Shown here one piece after another: positions 24,389 through 32,521 of a stretch of DNA of 64,000 nt. Position 1 is the stretch's first letter. Each line of letters opens with the position of its first letter. The notes beneath the pieces were generated by a model that saw nothing but the letters and a program-made list of their open reading frames with translations, was not told the DNA's origin and did not search any database. The stretch is from an uncultured Tissierellia bacterium (lineage in GTDB: Bacteria; Bacillota; Clostridia; Tissierellales; Peptoniphilaceae). The stretch is taken from positions 50,193 to 114,192 of the forward strand of contig CAMYAK010000004.1 in the NCBI GenBank assembly GCA_947253765.1, given 5' to 3'. Position numbers and translations under genes: made by a program.

Positions 24389-25771
24389 ATGTTAATAAAA
24401 GACTTATATAGTCAATATGAAGAGTATTCAGGAAAAGAAGTCAAGATTGAAGGTTGGCTTAGACAATCAAGATTTTCTAAGAATGTCGGCTTCCTTATCA
24501 TTAATGACGGGTCTTTTTTCAAAAACATGCAGGCAGTTGTAGGCAGGGATCTTGAGAATTATGAAGAAGTATCCCACCTTGCCAAGGGATCATCGGTTGA
24601 GCTTTCAGGAAAGATAGTGCTGACACCCGATGCCGGACAAGCTTTTGAAATGCAGGTTAAAGAGATCAAGGTCTTGTGCGAGTGTGCAGAAGACTATCCT
24701 CTTCAGAATAAGAGACAGACCTTCGAATTCCTAAGAACCCTCCCGCATTTGAGGGCCAGGACAAATACTTTTAGCGCCGTGTTCAGGGCCAGAAGCGAGA
24801 TAGCCTATGCTATACATGAGTTTTTCCACAGCAGGGGATTTGTCTATGTCCATACTCCATTAATCACAGCCTCCGATGCTGAAGGAGCGGGTGAGATGTT
24901 CCAGGTAACCAGCCTGGATTTAGACAATATACCAAGGGATGATGAGGGAAATATAGATTATAGTAAAGACTTTTTCGGAAGCCAGTCCCACCTCACGGTT
25001 TCAGGTCAGTTGGAGCTTGAAGCCTTTGCTATGAGCCATAGGAATGTTTATACATTCGGACCCACCTTCAGGGCGGAGAGATCAAATACAACTAGGCATG
25101 CCGCCGAATTCTGGATGATTGAGCCTGAATTGGCTTTTGCCGATCTCTCAGATGTTATGGATAATGCCGAAGCCATGGTTAAGCATGTCATTAACCACGT
25201 ATTAAAAACTCTTCCTGAAGAGATGGAGTTTTTCAATAAATGGATTGACAAGGGCCTGATTGAACGCCTGAAGCATGTGGCTTCTTCAGAATTTGCCAGA
25301 ATGACGTATACGGATGCTATTAAAGAGCTTGAGAAGGTCAACGACCAATTTGAATACCCGGTAAGTTGGGGAACAGACTTGCAATCTGAGCATGAGAAAT
25401 ATTTGACTGAAAAAGTTGTCAAGGGGCCCTTATTTGTAACAGATTATCCCAAAGAAATAAAGGCTTTTTATATGAAGCTGAATGATGACGGAAAAACAGT
25501 TGCCTGCTGTGACATGCTGGTCCCGGGAATAGGAGAACTCATAGGCGGGTCGCAGAGAGAAGAGAGGGTCGATGTCCTTGAGCAGCTTATGAAAGAAAAG
25601 GGAATGAAACTTTCCGACTATCAATGGTATATAGACTTAAACAGGTTTGGCGGCTGCCAACACGGTGGCTATGGCTTGGGATTCGAACGCTGTGTTATGT
25701 ATATAACAGGGATGTCAAACATCAGGGATGTCTTGCCATATCCGAGAACAGTAAATTCTATGCATAAATAG
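24389..25771 (+). CDS. asnS: Asparaginyl-tRNA synthetase
   Basis: Class II synthetase charging tRNA-Asn. N-terminal OB-fold anticodon-binding domain (KIEGWLRQSRFSKNVGFLIINDG) and class II core with motif 2 FGPTFRAERSNTTRHAAEFWMIEPE and motif 3 GGYGLGFERCVMYITG, then NIRDVLPYPRT. SQSHLTVSGQLELE is a typical AsnRS segment, and the motif 2 wording separates it from AspRS. 460 residues. ATG after AGGAGGAAGG. No T-box leader is visible in the short gap upstream. Confidence 0.96.
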   Translation: MLIKDLYSQYEEYSGKEVKIEGWLRQSRFSKNVGFLIINDGSFFKNMQAVVGRDLENYEEVSHLAKGSSVELSGKIVLTPDAGQAFEMQVKEIKVLCECAEDYPLQNKRQTFEFLRTLPHLRARTNTFSAVFRARSEIAYAIHEFFHSRGFVYVHTPLITASDAEGAGEMFQVTSLDLDNIPRDDEGNIDYSKDFFGSQSHLTVSGQLELEAFAMSHRNVYTFGPTFRAERSNTTRHAAEFWMIEPELAFADLSDVMDNAEAMVKHVINHVLKTLPEEMEFFNKWIDKGLIERLKHVASSEFARMTYTDAIKELEKVNDQFEYPVSWGTDLQSEHEKYLTEKVVKGPLFVTDYPKEIKAFYMKLNDDGKTVACCDMLVPGIGELIGGSQREERVDVLEQLMKEKGMKLSDYQWYIDLNRFGGCQHGGYGLGFERCVMYITGMSNIRDVLPYPRTVNSMHK

Positions 25772-25782
25772 GGAGGAAATTG

Positions 25783-28203
25783 ATGAAGGAATACAATCCG
25801 AAATCTATTGAGAAAAAATGGCAAAAATTCTGGGAGGAGACAGATTGTTTTCATGCTGAAAATGATTCTTCCAAGAAAAAATTCTATGCTTTGGTAGAGT
25901 TTCCCTACCCTTCAGGTCAGGGCCTTCATGTAGGCCATCCCAGGCCATATACAGCTCTTGATATAGTATCTAGGAAGAGGAGGATGCAGGACTATAATGT
26001 TCTCTATCCGATGGGCTTTGATGCGTTCGGCTTGCCAACCGAGAATTATGCTATTAAAAACCATATCCACCCGGCCCTGGTAACAAAAAACAACATTCAT
26101 CACTTCAAGGAACAGCTTAAAGCTATAGGCTTTTCTTTTGATTGGGACAGGGAAATAAACACAACTGACCCTGAGTATTATAAGTGGACTCAATGGATTT
26201 TTATCCAGTTATTTAAAAAGGGCCTGGCATATAAAAACGAAGCGACCATAAATTGGTGTCCTTCATGCAAGGTAGGCCTGTCTAATGAAGAGGTTGTTCA
26301 GGGAGCCTGTGAGAGGTGCGGAAGCCATGTTATTCATAAGGTAAAAAGTCAGTGGATGCTCAAGATAACCGAGTATGCTGACAGGCTGATAGACGATTTG
26401 GCCCTTGTTGATTACAGGCCACAAATTAAACAGCAGCAAATTAACTGGATCGGGAGGTCCCATGGGGCCAATGTCAAATTCCAAATAAAAGACAAGGATG
26501 ACTATATCACAGTTTATACAACCAGACCTGATACCATTTTCGGCGCTACATATATGGTATTGGCACCTGAGCATAAGCTGATTGAAAAGTACAAGGACAG
26601 TCTGACCAACCTTGATGAGATCGTTGAATATCAGAAAGCGGCTGCAATGAAGTCGGACTTTGAAAGAGGGGAGCTCAACAAGGAAAAAACCGGGGTCATG
26701 TTAAAAGGCTTAAGTGCAATCAATCCTTTAACCGGAAAGGAAATCCCGCTTTGGATATCAGACTATGTTTTAACTTCATATGGCAGTGGAGCGATAATGG
26801 CTGTTCCTGCCCACGATGAGAGGGACTGGGAATTTGCTAAAAAATTCAACATGCCCATAATTCAGGTGGTTTCAGGCGGTGACAAATCGGTTGAGGAAGA
26901 GCCGTTTACCGATCTTGATAGCGGAACCATGATGAACTCTGATTTCCTCAATGGAAAGCCGGTTAAGGAAGCCATCGAGGAGATAACTAAATGGATAGAA
27001 GAAAAAGGTCTAGGCGAGAGGGCTGTTAATTATAAATTGAGAGACTGGGTCTTCTCACGCCAGCGCTATTGGGGCGAACCCATACCAATGGTCTATTGTC
27101 AGGAACATGGATGGGTACCCGTTCCTGAAGAAGACTTGCCCCTTAAATTGCCCGAAGTCGAATACTATGAGCCGACAGATGACGGGTCATCACCCTTGGC
27201 TAAAATGACGGATTGGGTGAACACAACCTGTCCTATATGCGGAAAACCGGCTAAACGGGAAACTGACACCATGCCACAGTGGGCCGGATCATCTTGGTAT
27301 TATTTGAGATATATTGATCCCCATAATAAAGATCGCGCCTTCTCGGAAGAAGCTGAAAAGTACTGGGGTCAGGTTGATTGGTATAACGGAGGAATGGAGC
27401 ACACAACACTCCACCTTCTTTATTCAAGATTCTGGCATAAATTTCTCTATGATTTGGGAATGGTAGGAAGCCCGGAGCCCTATGCAAAGAGGACTTCTCA
27501 CGGAATGATCGTCGGAGAGAATGGCGAGAAGATGTCAAAGTCACGCGGCAACGTTATAAATCCTGATGAGATTGTCGAAGAATATGGAGCCGATACTTTA
27601 AGAACCTATGAAATGTTTATAGGAGACTTTGAGAAGTCGGCTGCCTGGACAGACCAGGGTGTATTGGGCTGTAGGAAATATCTTGACCGTGTTTGGCATA
27701 TGCAGGAGCTCCTAAATGATTCTGAAGAATATACAAAGGAATTGGAGGTCCTGATTAACCAAACCATTAAGAAAGTTACCGAGGATTATGAAAGCCTCAA
27801 GTTTAACACAGCCATAGCCCAGCTTATGACACTCTCAAATGAGATCAGAAAGCTCGGAAGGATGAGCAGGAAGGATTGGATGACCTATCTTATCCTCTTG
27901 AATCCGGTAGCACCCCATATAACTGAAGAACTCTGGGAAAATGCAGGCTTCGACGGTCATATTTGTCTTTCATGCAAATGGCCTTCCTATAATGAAAATA
28001 AGTTGAGCGGAGACAGCATTTCCATGCCTGTACAGGTGAACGGCAAGGTTCGTGACAATATTGAAATTGCAAAAGAAGCTGACAAGGACCTGGTTATTGA
28101 AACAGCTAAGGCATCACCATCTGTACAGAGACACATAGAAGGAAAAAATATTGTAAAAATCATATATGTTCCGGGAAAAATCCTCAATATTGTAGTAAAA
28201 TAG
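25783..28203 (+). CDS. leuS: Leucyl-tRNA synthetase
   Basis: Class I synthetase charging tRNA-Leu. HIGH-type motif HVGHPRPYTALD near residue 46, CP1 editing domain with TTRPDTIFGATYMVLAPEH, a zinc-type CPSCKVGLSNEEVV segment, and KMSKSRGNVINPDEI. 806 residues, normal for bacteria. The ATG at 25783 follows GGGAGG; a TTG directly in front is not needed. Twelve bases after asnS, so the two are co-transcribed. Confidence 0.97.
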   Translation: MKEYNPKSIEKKWQKFWEETDCFHAENDSSKKKFYALVEFPYPSGQGLHVGHPRPYTALDIVSRKRRMQDYNVLYPMGFDAFGLPTENYAIKNHIHPALVTKNNIHHFKEQLKAIGFSFDWDREINTTDPEYYKWTQWIFIQLFKKGLAYKNEATINWCPSCKVGLSNEEVVQGACERCGSHVIHKVKSQWMLKITEYADRLIDDLALVDYRPQIKQQQINWIGRSHGANVKFQIKDKDDYITVYTTRPDTIFGATYMVLAPEHKLIEKYKDSLTNLDEIVEYQKAAAMKSDFERGELNKEKTGVMLKGLSAINPLTGKEIPLWISDYVLTSYGSGAIMAVPAHDERDWEFAKKFNMPIIQVVSGGDKSVEEEPFTDLDSGTMMNSDFLNGKPVKEAIEEITKWIEEKGLGERAVNYKLRDWVFSRQRYWGEPIPMVYCQEHGWVPVPEEDLPLKLPEVEYYEPTDDGSSPLAKMTDWVNTTCPICGKPAKRETDTMPQWAGSSWYYLRYIDPHNKDRAFSEEAEKYWGQVDWYNGGMEHTTLHLLYSRFWHKFLYDLGMVGSPEPYAKRTSHGMIVGENGEKMSKSRGNVINPDEIVEEYGADTLRTYEMFIGDFEKSAAWTDQGVLGCRKYLDRVWHMQELLNDSEEYTKELEVLINQTIKKVTEDYESLKFNTAIAQLMTLSNEIRKLGRMSRKDWMTYLILLNPVAPHITEELWENAGFDGHICLSCKWPSYNENKLSGDSISMPVQVNGKVRDNIEIAKEADKDLVIETAKASPSVQRHIEGKNIVKIIYVPGKILNIVVK

Positions 28204-28228
28204 TAGTGATTCATAACATATATGATTG

Positions 28229-28255
28229 CCGATTCCCGCAAAGTGCGGATTTCGG
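28229..28255 (+). promoter_or_regulatory. Imperfect inverted repeat before the Rrf2 gene
   Basis: CCGA / TCGG (28229-28232, 28252-28255) and CCGCA / TGCGG (28236-28240, 28244-28248) form two stacked helices across a symmetric internal loop, ending a few bases before the G-rich ribosome binding site. It has no T run. It could be an operator for the regulator or an RNA hairpin covering the start; neither is shown. Confidence 0.35.
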
Positions 28256-28270
28256 TTACGGGGGGATAAA

Positions 28271-28684
28271 ATGAAGCTAACAACAAGGAGTCGCTATGGA
28301 CTGAGGGCGATCACCTATATAGCTGCAAATGATCATGAGCATGCTATATCAATAAGTGAACTTGCTAAGGAACTGAAGCTCAGTGACCATTATTTGGAAC
28401 AGCTTTTAAGGATTTTAAAAAATGCGGGTTTCGTAAAATCCGTCAGGGGAGTTAACGGTGGCTATCTCTTAAACAAGCCGGCTGAGCAAGTGACGGTCTA
28501 TGATCTTTTAAATGTCCTTGAAGGACCCATGTGGTTAGCTGAATGTACAGTGTGCGGAGAATGCCCCGGAGGTAACACAAATTGTCCCACAAGGCTTATA
28601 ATGAGAAGGATGAGCCAGGCAATAGAGAAAGTTACAAGGGCTGAGAATCTAAAAGAGATGGCGGAACTGTACAAAGCCGTCTAA
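28271..28684 (+). CDS. Rrf2-family transcriptional regulator, IscR-like cysteine set
   Basis: Winged-helix regulator. N terminus MKLTTRSRYGLRAITYIA and the recognition segment KSVRGVNGGYLLNKPAEQVTV are standard for Rrf2. Cysteines at 92, 95, 98 and 105 (CTVCGEC and TNC) recall the C92/C98/C104 iron-sulfur ligands of IscR, so a redox or Fe-S role is likely; CymR-type members lack these. ATG at 28271 follows GGGGGG; an in-frame upstream start at 28226 would add residues encoded by an inverted repeat. 137 residues. No isc genes are adjacent; alaS follows after a terminator. Confidence 0.88.
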   Translation: MKLTTRSRYGLRAITYIAANDHEHAISISELAKELKLSDHYLEQLLRILKNAGFVKSVRGVNGGYLLNKPAEQVTVYDLLNVLEGPMWLAECTVCGECPGGNTNCPTRLIMRRMSQAIEKVTRAENLKEMAELYKAV

Positions 28685-28696
28685 ATATAGGTGGTA

Positions 28697-28732
28697 ACAG
28701 GCTCAAACCGTCAGGTAAGAGCCTGTTTTTTG
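28697..28732 (+). terminator. Rho-independent terminator between the Rrf2 gene and alaS
   Basis: Eight-pair perfect stem ACAGGCTC / GAGCCTGT (28697-28704, 28719-28726) with a 14-base loop, followed by a run of T to 28731. Confidence 0.85.
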
Positions 28733-28740
28733 GTCTTTTG

Positions 28741-28749
28741 TGTTACAAT
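28741..28749 (+). promoter_or_regulatory. Candidate extended -10 promoter of alaS
   Basis: TGT directly before TACAAT (28744-28749) forms an extended -10 element just after the upstream terminator and 26 bases before the alaS ATG. No good -35 box is seen. Confidence 0.5.
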
Positions 28750-28775
28750 AATGGAAGGTAAATTAGGAGATAATA

Positions 28776-31403
28776 ATGAAAAAATTAGGCTTTAATGAGT
28801 TAAGAACCCTTTATCTTGATTTCTTTGAATCGAAAGGTCATGTTCGTCTTAAGAGCTATTCTTTGGTCCCAAAAGATGACAACAGTCTGCTTTTGATAAA
28901 TGCCGGGATGGCACCCCTTAAAAAGTATTTTATGGGCGAAAAGAAAATGGAGAGAAACAGGGCTACGAGTTCCCAAAGATGTGTAAGAACAGGAGATATC
29001 AACAACGTAGGAAAAACTGCCCGCCACGCTACATTTTTTGAGATGCTGGGAAACTTCTCTTTCGGCGATTATTTTAAAAACGAAGCCATACACTGGGCTT
29101 GGGAATTTTTGACAGAAGTTTTAGGTATTGAAAAGGACCGCCTCTGGATTTCAGTATATGAAGATGATGACCAAGCTTATAGTATATGGGTCGATCAGAT
29201 AGGCATAGATCCTTCGCATATGTTGCGCCTTGGAAAAGAAGACAATTTCTGGGAGCTTGACCAGGGTCCTTGCGGGCCTTGCTCAGAGATCCATTATGAC
29301 AGGGGACCGGAGTATGGTGAAGGCAATGGCCCTCTTGATAACAGCGACAGGTTTATGGAAATATGGAACCTGGTTTTTACTCAGTTTGACAGGCAGCCGG
29401 ACGGTACAACATATATTCCTTTGAAAAAGGGAAATATTGATACCGGAATGGGACTTGAAAGACTGGCTATGGTCAGTGAAAATAAAGACAACATTTTTGA
29501 ATTGGAAGAATTTATGCCGCTCAGGGACTACATAGAGGAGCTTTGTGGTAAAAAATACGGGGAAAAGGAAAAGTGGGATGAGTCATTCAGGATTATCATT
29601 GACCACTCAAAGGCAACCCTCTTCCTGATTTCAGACGGGGTTATTCCTTCAAACGAAGGCAGGGGTTACGTACTCCGCCGTCTTATTAGAAGAGCATATA
29701 GGCATGGAAAACTTCTGGGCATTGAAGGGGAGTTTTTGACAAAGACCATGTCAAAAATAATACCTGTTTATATGGGTGAATATTCTGAACTCGTCCAAGC
29801 TAAAGACAGGATTTTTAAGATTGTAAGCAAGGAAGAGGAGAACTTCCAGGCCACCATAGACCAGGGCCTTGATATGCTTGAAAATAAATTGGGAGAACTT
29901 GTAAAAGAAGGCAAGGACACGCTTTCAGGCAGGGACGCTTTCCAGCTTTATGATACATTCGGATTCCCACTTGACCTAACAAAAGAAATTTGTGAGGAGA
30001 AGGGATTGGATGTTGATGAAGAAGGCTTCAATGAAAACATGGAGATCCAGAGAGAGCTTTCAAGAAAGGGAAGAAAGGGCGGAGTCGGCTGGGATGAGAA
30101 GAAGACGCTCAATCTTTTAACATATCCCGCAACCCAATTCAGCGGCTATGACAGGCTTGAAGATAAAGCACAAATTTTAGGCATTTTTGTTGATTATAAT
30201 GAGCAGGAAGAATTGGAAGAAGGCCGGGAAGGAATGGTTATTTTTGACCGCAGCCCTCTTTATGCGGAGAGCGGCGGACAAACCGCAGACCATGGACAAA
30301 TTATATGGGAGGACGGATCGGCCCTTGTTTATGATGTTCATAAGGACAAGGATGATCACTTTATTCATCTGGTAAAACTTGAGAAGGGAAAACTTAGTAA
30401 GGGACAGGAAGTTGAACTGAAGGTGGATGCTGATAGGCGCAATGATACCATGCGCAACCATTCAGCCACCCACTTGCTTAATAAGGCCCTCAGAATGGTT
30501 CTTGGTGATCATGTTAAGCAGGCAGGCTCATACGTTGATCCTGAAAGACTGAGATTTGATTTCAGCCACTTTGAAGCCATGACCGATGAGGAGATAAGCA
30601 GGGTTGAAGCTATTGTCAACAGGGCAATCTATGACTCATATCCTGTAAGAACAGATATAATGCCGCTCGACCAGGCTTTAAAAACAGGAGCTGAAAGCGA
30701 GTTTGAGGACAGGTATAAGAATGACGTAAGGGTTGTCTCAATGGGTGACTTTTCCAAGGAGCTTTGTGGAGGTACCCATGTAAGCAACACTTCTCAGGTC
30801 GGAAGCTTGAGGATTGTTTCTGAACAGGCTGTTTCTTCAGGCGTCAGAAGGATTGAAGCGGTAACCGGCAGAAAGGCTTACGAATTATATAAAGAGGAAG
30901 CCGACCTTATCAAGGAATTGGCTCTAATGTTAAAGAGCGACAGGAAACAGGTTCAATCAAAAATAAAGGGGCTTATTCAGGAAAATAAAGATCTAAAAAA
31001 GGAAGTTGGGGTATATGAGTCTAAGCTGGCCATGCAACTTTCAGATAAGCTTGGCGACAGTGCTGAGGAGATCTCGGGAGTTAAGCTGATTAAGCAGCGT
31101 TTGGACGGAAAATCAATGGACGAGCTGAAAGACTTGGCCGATGCAATTAAGTCCAATAATAAGGATTTTGCGGCAGTCCTGGTATCCGACTTTAATTCAA
31201 AAGTTTTATGGGTTGTAAGCTTGGCCGATTCCGTAACTGAAAAAGGCGGAAATGCAGGAAAACTGGTAAAAGAACTGGCTCAGATGACCGGGGGTAATGG
31301 CGGAGGAAAGAAGAATTTCGCCACCGCCGGAGGAAAGGATTCGCAGAAAATAGATGAGGCCTTGGAAAGGGTCGGGAGCTTACTCCAAGATCAAATTAAT
31401 TAA
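28776..31403 (+). CDS. alaS: Alanyl-tRNA synthetase
   Basis: Class II synthetase with editing of Ser/Gly-tRNA-Ala. Catalytic core: RCVRTGDINNVGKTARHATFF split across FEMLGNFSFGDYFK. Editing domain with zinc ligands in HSATHLLNKAL and CGGTHVSNTSQVG. C-terminal coiled coil and DHHA1 oligomerisation domain ending TGGNGGGKKNFATAGG. 875 residues, normal length. ATG follows TTAGGAG. Followed after 28 bases by ireB, as in many Firmicutes. Confidence 0.97.
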   Translation: MKKLGFNELRTLYLDFFESKGHVRLKSYSLVPKDDNSLLLINAGMAPLKKYFMGEKKMERNRATSSQRCVRTGDINNVGKTARHATFFEMLGNFSFGDYFKNEAIHWAWEFLTEVLGIEKDRLWISVYEDDDQAYSIWVDQIGIDPSHMLRLGKEDNFWELDQGPCGPCSEIHYDRGPEYGEGNGPLDNSDRFMEIWNLVFTQFDRQPDGTTYIPLKKGNIDTGMGLERLAMVSENKDNIFELEEFMPLRDYIEELCGKKYGEKEKWDESFRIIIDHSKATLFLISDGVIPSNEGRGYVLRRLIRRAYRHGKLLGIEGEFLTKTMSKIIPVYMGEYSELVQAKDRIFKIVSKEEENFQATIDQGLDMLENKLGELVKEGKDTLSGRDAFQLYDTFGFPLDLTKEICEEKGLDVDEEGFNENMEIQRELSRKGRKGGVGWDEKKTLNLLTYPATQFSGYDRLEDKAQILGIFVDYNEQEELEEGREGMVIFDRSPLYAESGGQTADHGQIIWEDGSALVYDVHKDKDDHFIHLVKLEKGKLSKGQEVELKVDADRRNDTMRNHSATHLLNKALRMVLGDHVKQAGSYVDPERLRFDFSHFEAMTDEEISRVEAIVNRAIYDSYPVRTDIMPLDQALKTGAESEFEDRYKNDVRVVSMGDFSKELCGGTHVSNTSQVGSLRIVSEQAVSSGVRRIEAVTGRKAYELYKEEADLIKELALMLKSDRKQVQSKIKGLIQENKDLKKEVGVYESKLAMQLSDKLGDSAEEISGVKLIKQRLDGKSMDELKDLADAIKSNNKDFAAVLVSDFNSKVLWVVSLADSVTEKGGNAGKLVKELAQMTGGNGGGKKNFATAGGKDSQKIDEALERVGSLLQDQIN

Positions 31404-31431
31404 GGGGTAATGTTCAAAAAAAGGAGGACAT

Positions 31432-31692
31432 ATGTCTAAAGATTTCAGTGAAACTATGCTTTTCACACCTGTAGAGGATAAGAAGAACCTTCGAGAAATA
31501 TTGGAAGAGGTTTATAATTCTCTTGAAGAAAAAGGCTATTCTCCAATCAATCAGCTTATAGGCTATATCTTATCGGGAGATCCGACATATATTACGAGCT
31601 ATAAAGGTGCAAGAAAGCTTATACGTCAAATTGACAGGGATGAGCTCTTACAGGAACTGTTAGTTTTCTATTTAAAAAAGGCTGATAAATAG
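31432..31692 (+). CDS. ireB: IreB family regulatory phosphoprotein (UPF0297)
   Basis: Small cytoplasmic protein; in Enterococcus IreB is a threonine-phosphorylated substrate of the PASTA kinase IreK and affects cephalosporin resistance. The 86 residues match the family throughout: ETMLFTPVEDKKNLREIL, YSPINQLIGYILSGDPTYIT and ARKLIRQIDRDELLQELLVFYLK. ATG after AAAGGAGGACAT. The order alaS-ireB-ruvX-DUF1292 is conserved in Firmicutes. The partner kinase is not in this window. Confidence 0.95.
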   Translation: MSKDFSETMLFTPVEDKKNLREILEEVYNSLEEKGYSPINQLIGYILSGDPTYITSYKGARKLIRQIDRDELLQELLVFYLKKADK

Positions 31693-31702
31693 TTGTGTGT
31701 AG

Positions 31703-31765
31703 AATTGGGGGCGGCGAGGTCCTGGACTTTTAAGGATATTAACCTGCCCCCAATTTATTATTTTT
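31703..31765 (+). terminator. Long-stem hairpin between ireB and ruvX, probable terminator
   Basis: Perfect ten-pair stem AATTGGGGGC / GCCCCCAATT (31703-31712, 31746-31755) enclosing a 33-base loop that itself folds (AGGT 31717-31720 with ACCT 31742-31745, and TCCT with AGGA). A T-rich but interrupted tail (TATTATTTTT) follows. Likely ends the alaS-ireB transcript. Confidence 0.6.
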
Positions 31766-31794
31766 GAATTAATTGGTGATTTATTTTATATAAT
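31764..31794 (+). promoter_or_regulatory. Candidate promoter of ruvX
   Basis: Consensus TATAAT at 31789-31794, 14 bases before the ruvX ATG, with TTGAAT at 31764-31769. The 19-base spacer is long, so strength is uncertain. Confidence 0.4.
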
Positions 31795-31808
31795 ATTGGA
31801 GAGAGATT

Positions 31809-32231
31809 ATGACCAGGGCTTTAGCTTTGGATGTCGGAAGCAAGACAATAGGACTGGCTTTGAGTGACCCCACATATTTAATTGCCCAGGCCTATAAGAC
31901 TTTAGAAAGAGATAACCTAAAAACAGATTTAGACAGACTTGAGATTATTATCGCTGAGGAAGATGTAAAAGAGATTGTTGTGGGGCTTCCAAGGCACATG
32001 AATAATGATATTGGGGTTTCAGCACAGCGAGCTATGAGTCTGGGCCGGGCCCTGCAGGAAAGAACGGGTAAAGAGGTGATTTACCAGGATGAGCGCTTAT
32101 CAACCGTTTCAGCCGAAAGGGTGATGATAGAGCGCGGAACCCGTCGTGAAAAAAGAAAAGAATACGTTGATGCATTGGCAGCTACGTTTATTTTGCAAAC
32201 ATGGTTGGATAAAAAAAGGAGTAGCAGATGA
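31809..32231 (+). CDS. ruvX: Holliday junction resolvase-like / pre-16S rRNA nuclease YqgF
   Basis: RNase H-fold nuclease family; members have been linked to Holliday junction resolution and to 16S rRNA 5' processing. Conserved N terminus ALDVGSKTIGLALSDP, the EEDVKEIVVGLPRHMN segment, YQDERLSTVSAERVMIERG and the C-terminal DALAATFILQTWLD, including the catalytic Asp, Glu and Asp positions. 140 residues. ATG after GGAGAGAG; its TGA overlaps the start of the next gene (ATGA). Confidence 0.94.
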   Translation: MTRALALDVGSKTIGLALSDPTYLIAQAYKTLERDNLKTDLDRLEIIIAEEDVKEIVVGLPRHMNNDIGVSAQRAMSLGRALQERTGKEVIYQDERLSTVSAERVMIERGTRREKRKEYVDALAATFILQTWLDKKRSSR

Positions 32232-32521
32232 AAGAAAACACAGTTCAAATAAGGACCGAACAGGGTCTTGTGGACGTGAATATACTGGCATCTTTCAGCT
32301 TGGATAACAAGGACTATTGTTGGCTGGAAGACCCCGAGAGCGGTCAAGCAGTCCTATTCCGTTTTTATTCCGACAGGGAAGAGATGGTTTTTGAACTTGT
32401 TACTGATCCTGATGAATATGAAGAGGCAGGCGATGCCTATCGGGATCTTATAGGCAAGGAAGACAAGCCATCTGAGTCGAAAGGAATAGAATTTGACAAA
32501 GACGAAGAGAAATTGGGATGA
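32228..32521 (+). CDS. DUF1292 domain protein (YrzB-like)
   Basis: Small acidic protein of unknown function, conserved next to ruvX in Firmicutes. 97 residues; the core VDVNILASFSLDNKDYCWLEDPESGQAVLFRF followed by ELVTDPDEYEEAGDAYRDL matches DUF1292. The C-terminal tail is strongly charged. The ATG overlaps the ruvX stop, indicating translational coupling. The last 29 bases probably also encode the start of the RNase J gene in another frame. A second DUF1292 gene lies at 54480. Confidence 0.88.
   Translation: MKENTVQIRTEQGLVDVNILASFSLDNKDYCWLEDPESGQAVLFRFYSDREEMVFELVTDPDEYEEAGDAYRDLIGKEDKPSESKGIEFDKDEEKLG

Noticed and set aside
28686..28732. GGTGGTAAC just before the alaS-proximal terminator looks like a T-box sequence, and its TGGT would pair with the ACCA end of tRNA-Ala.
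   Set aside because: Only a few bases separate it from the Rrf2 stop codon, so the specifier stem of about 100 bases would have to lie inside a normal coding sequence. I treat it as a simple terminator.
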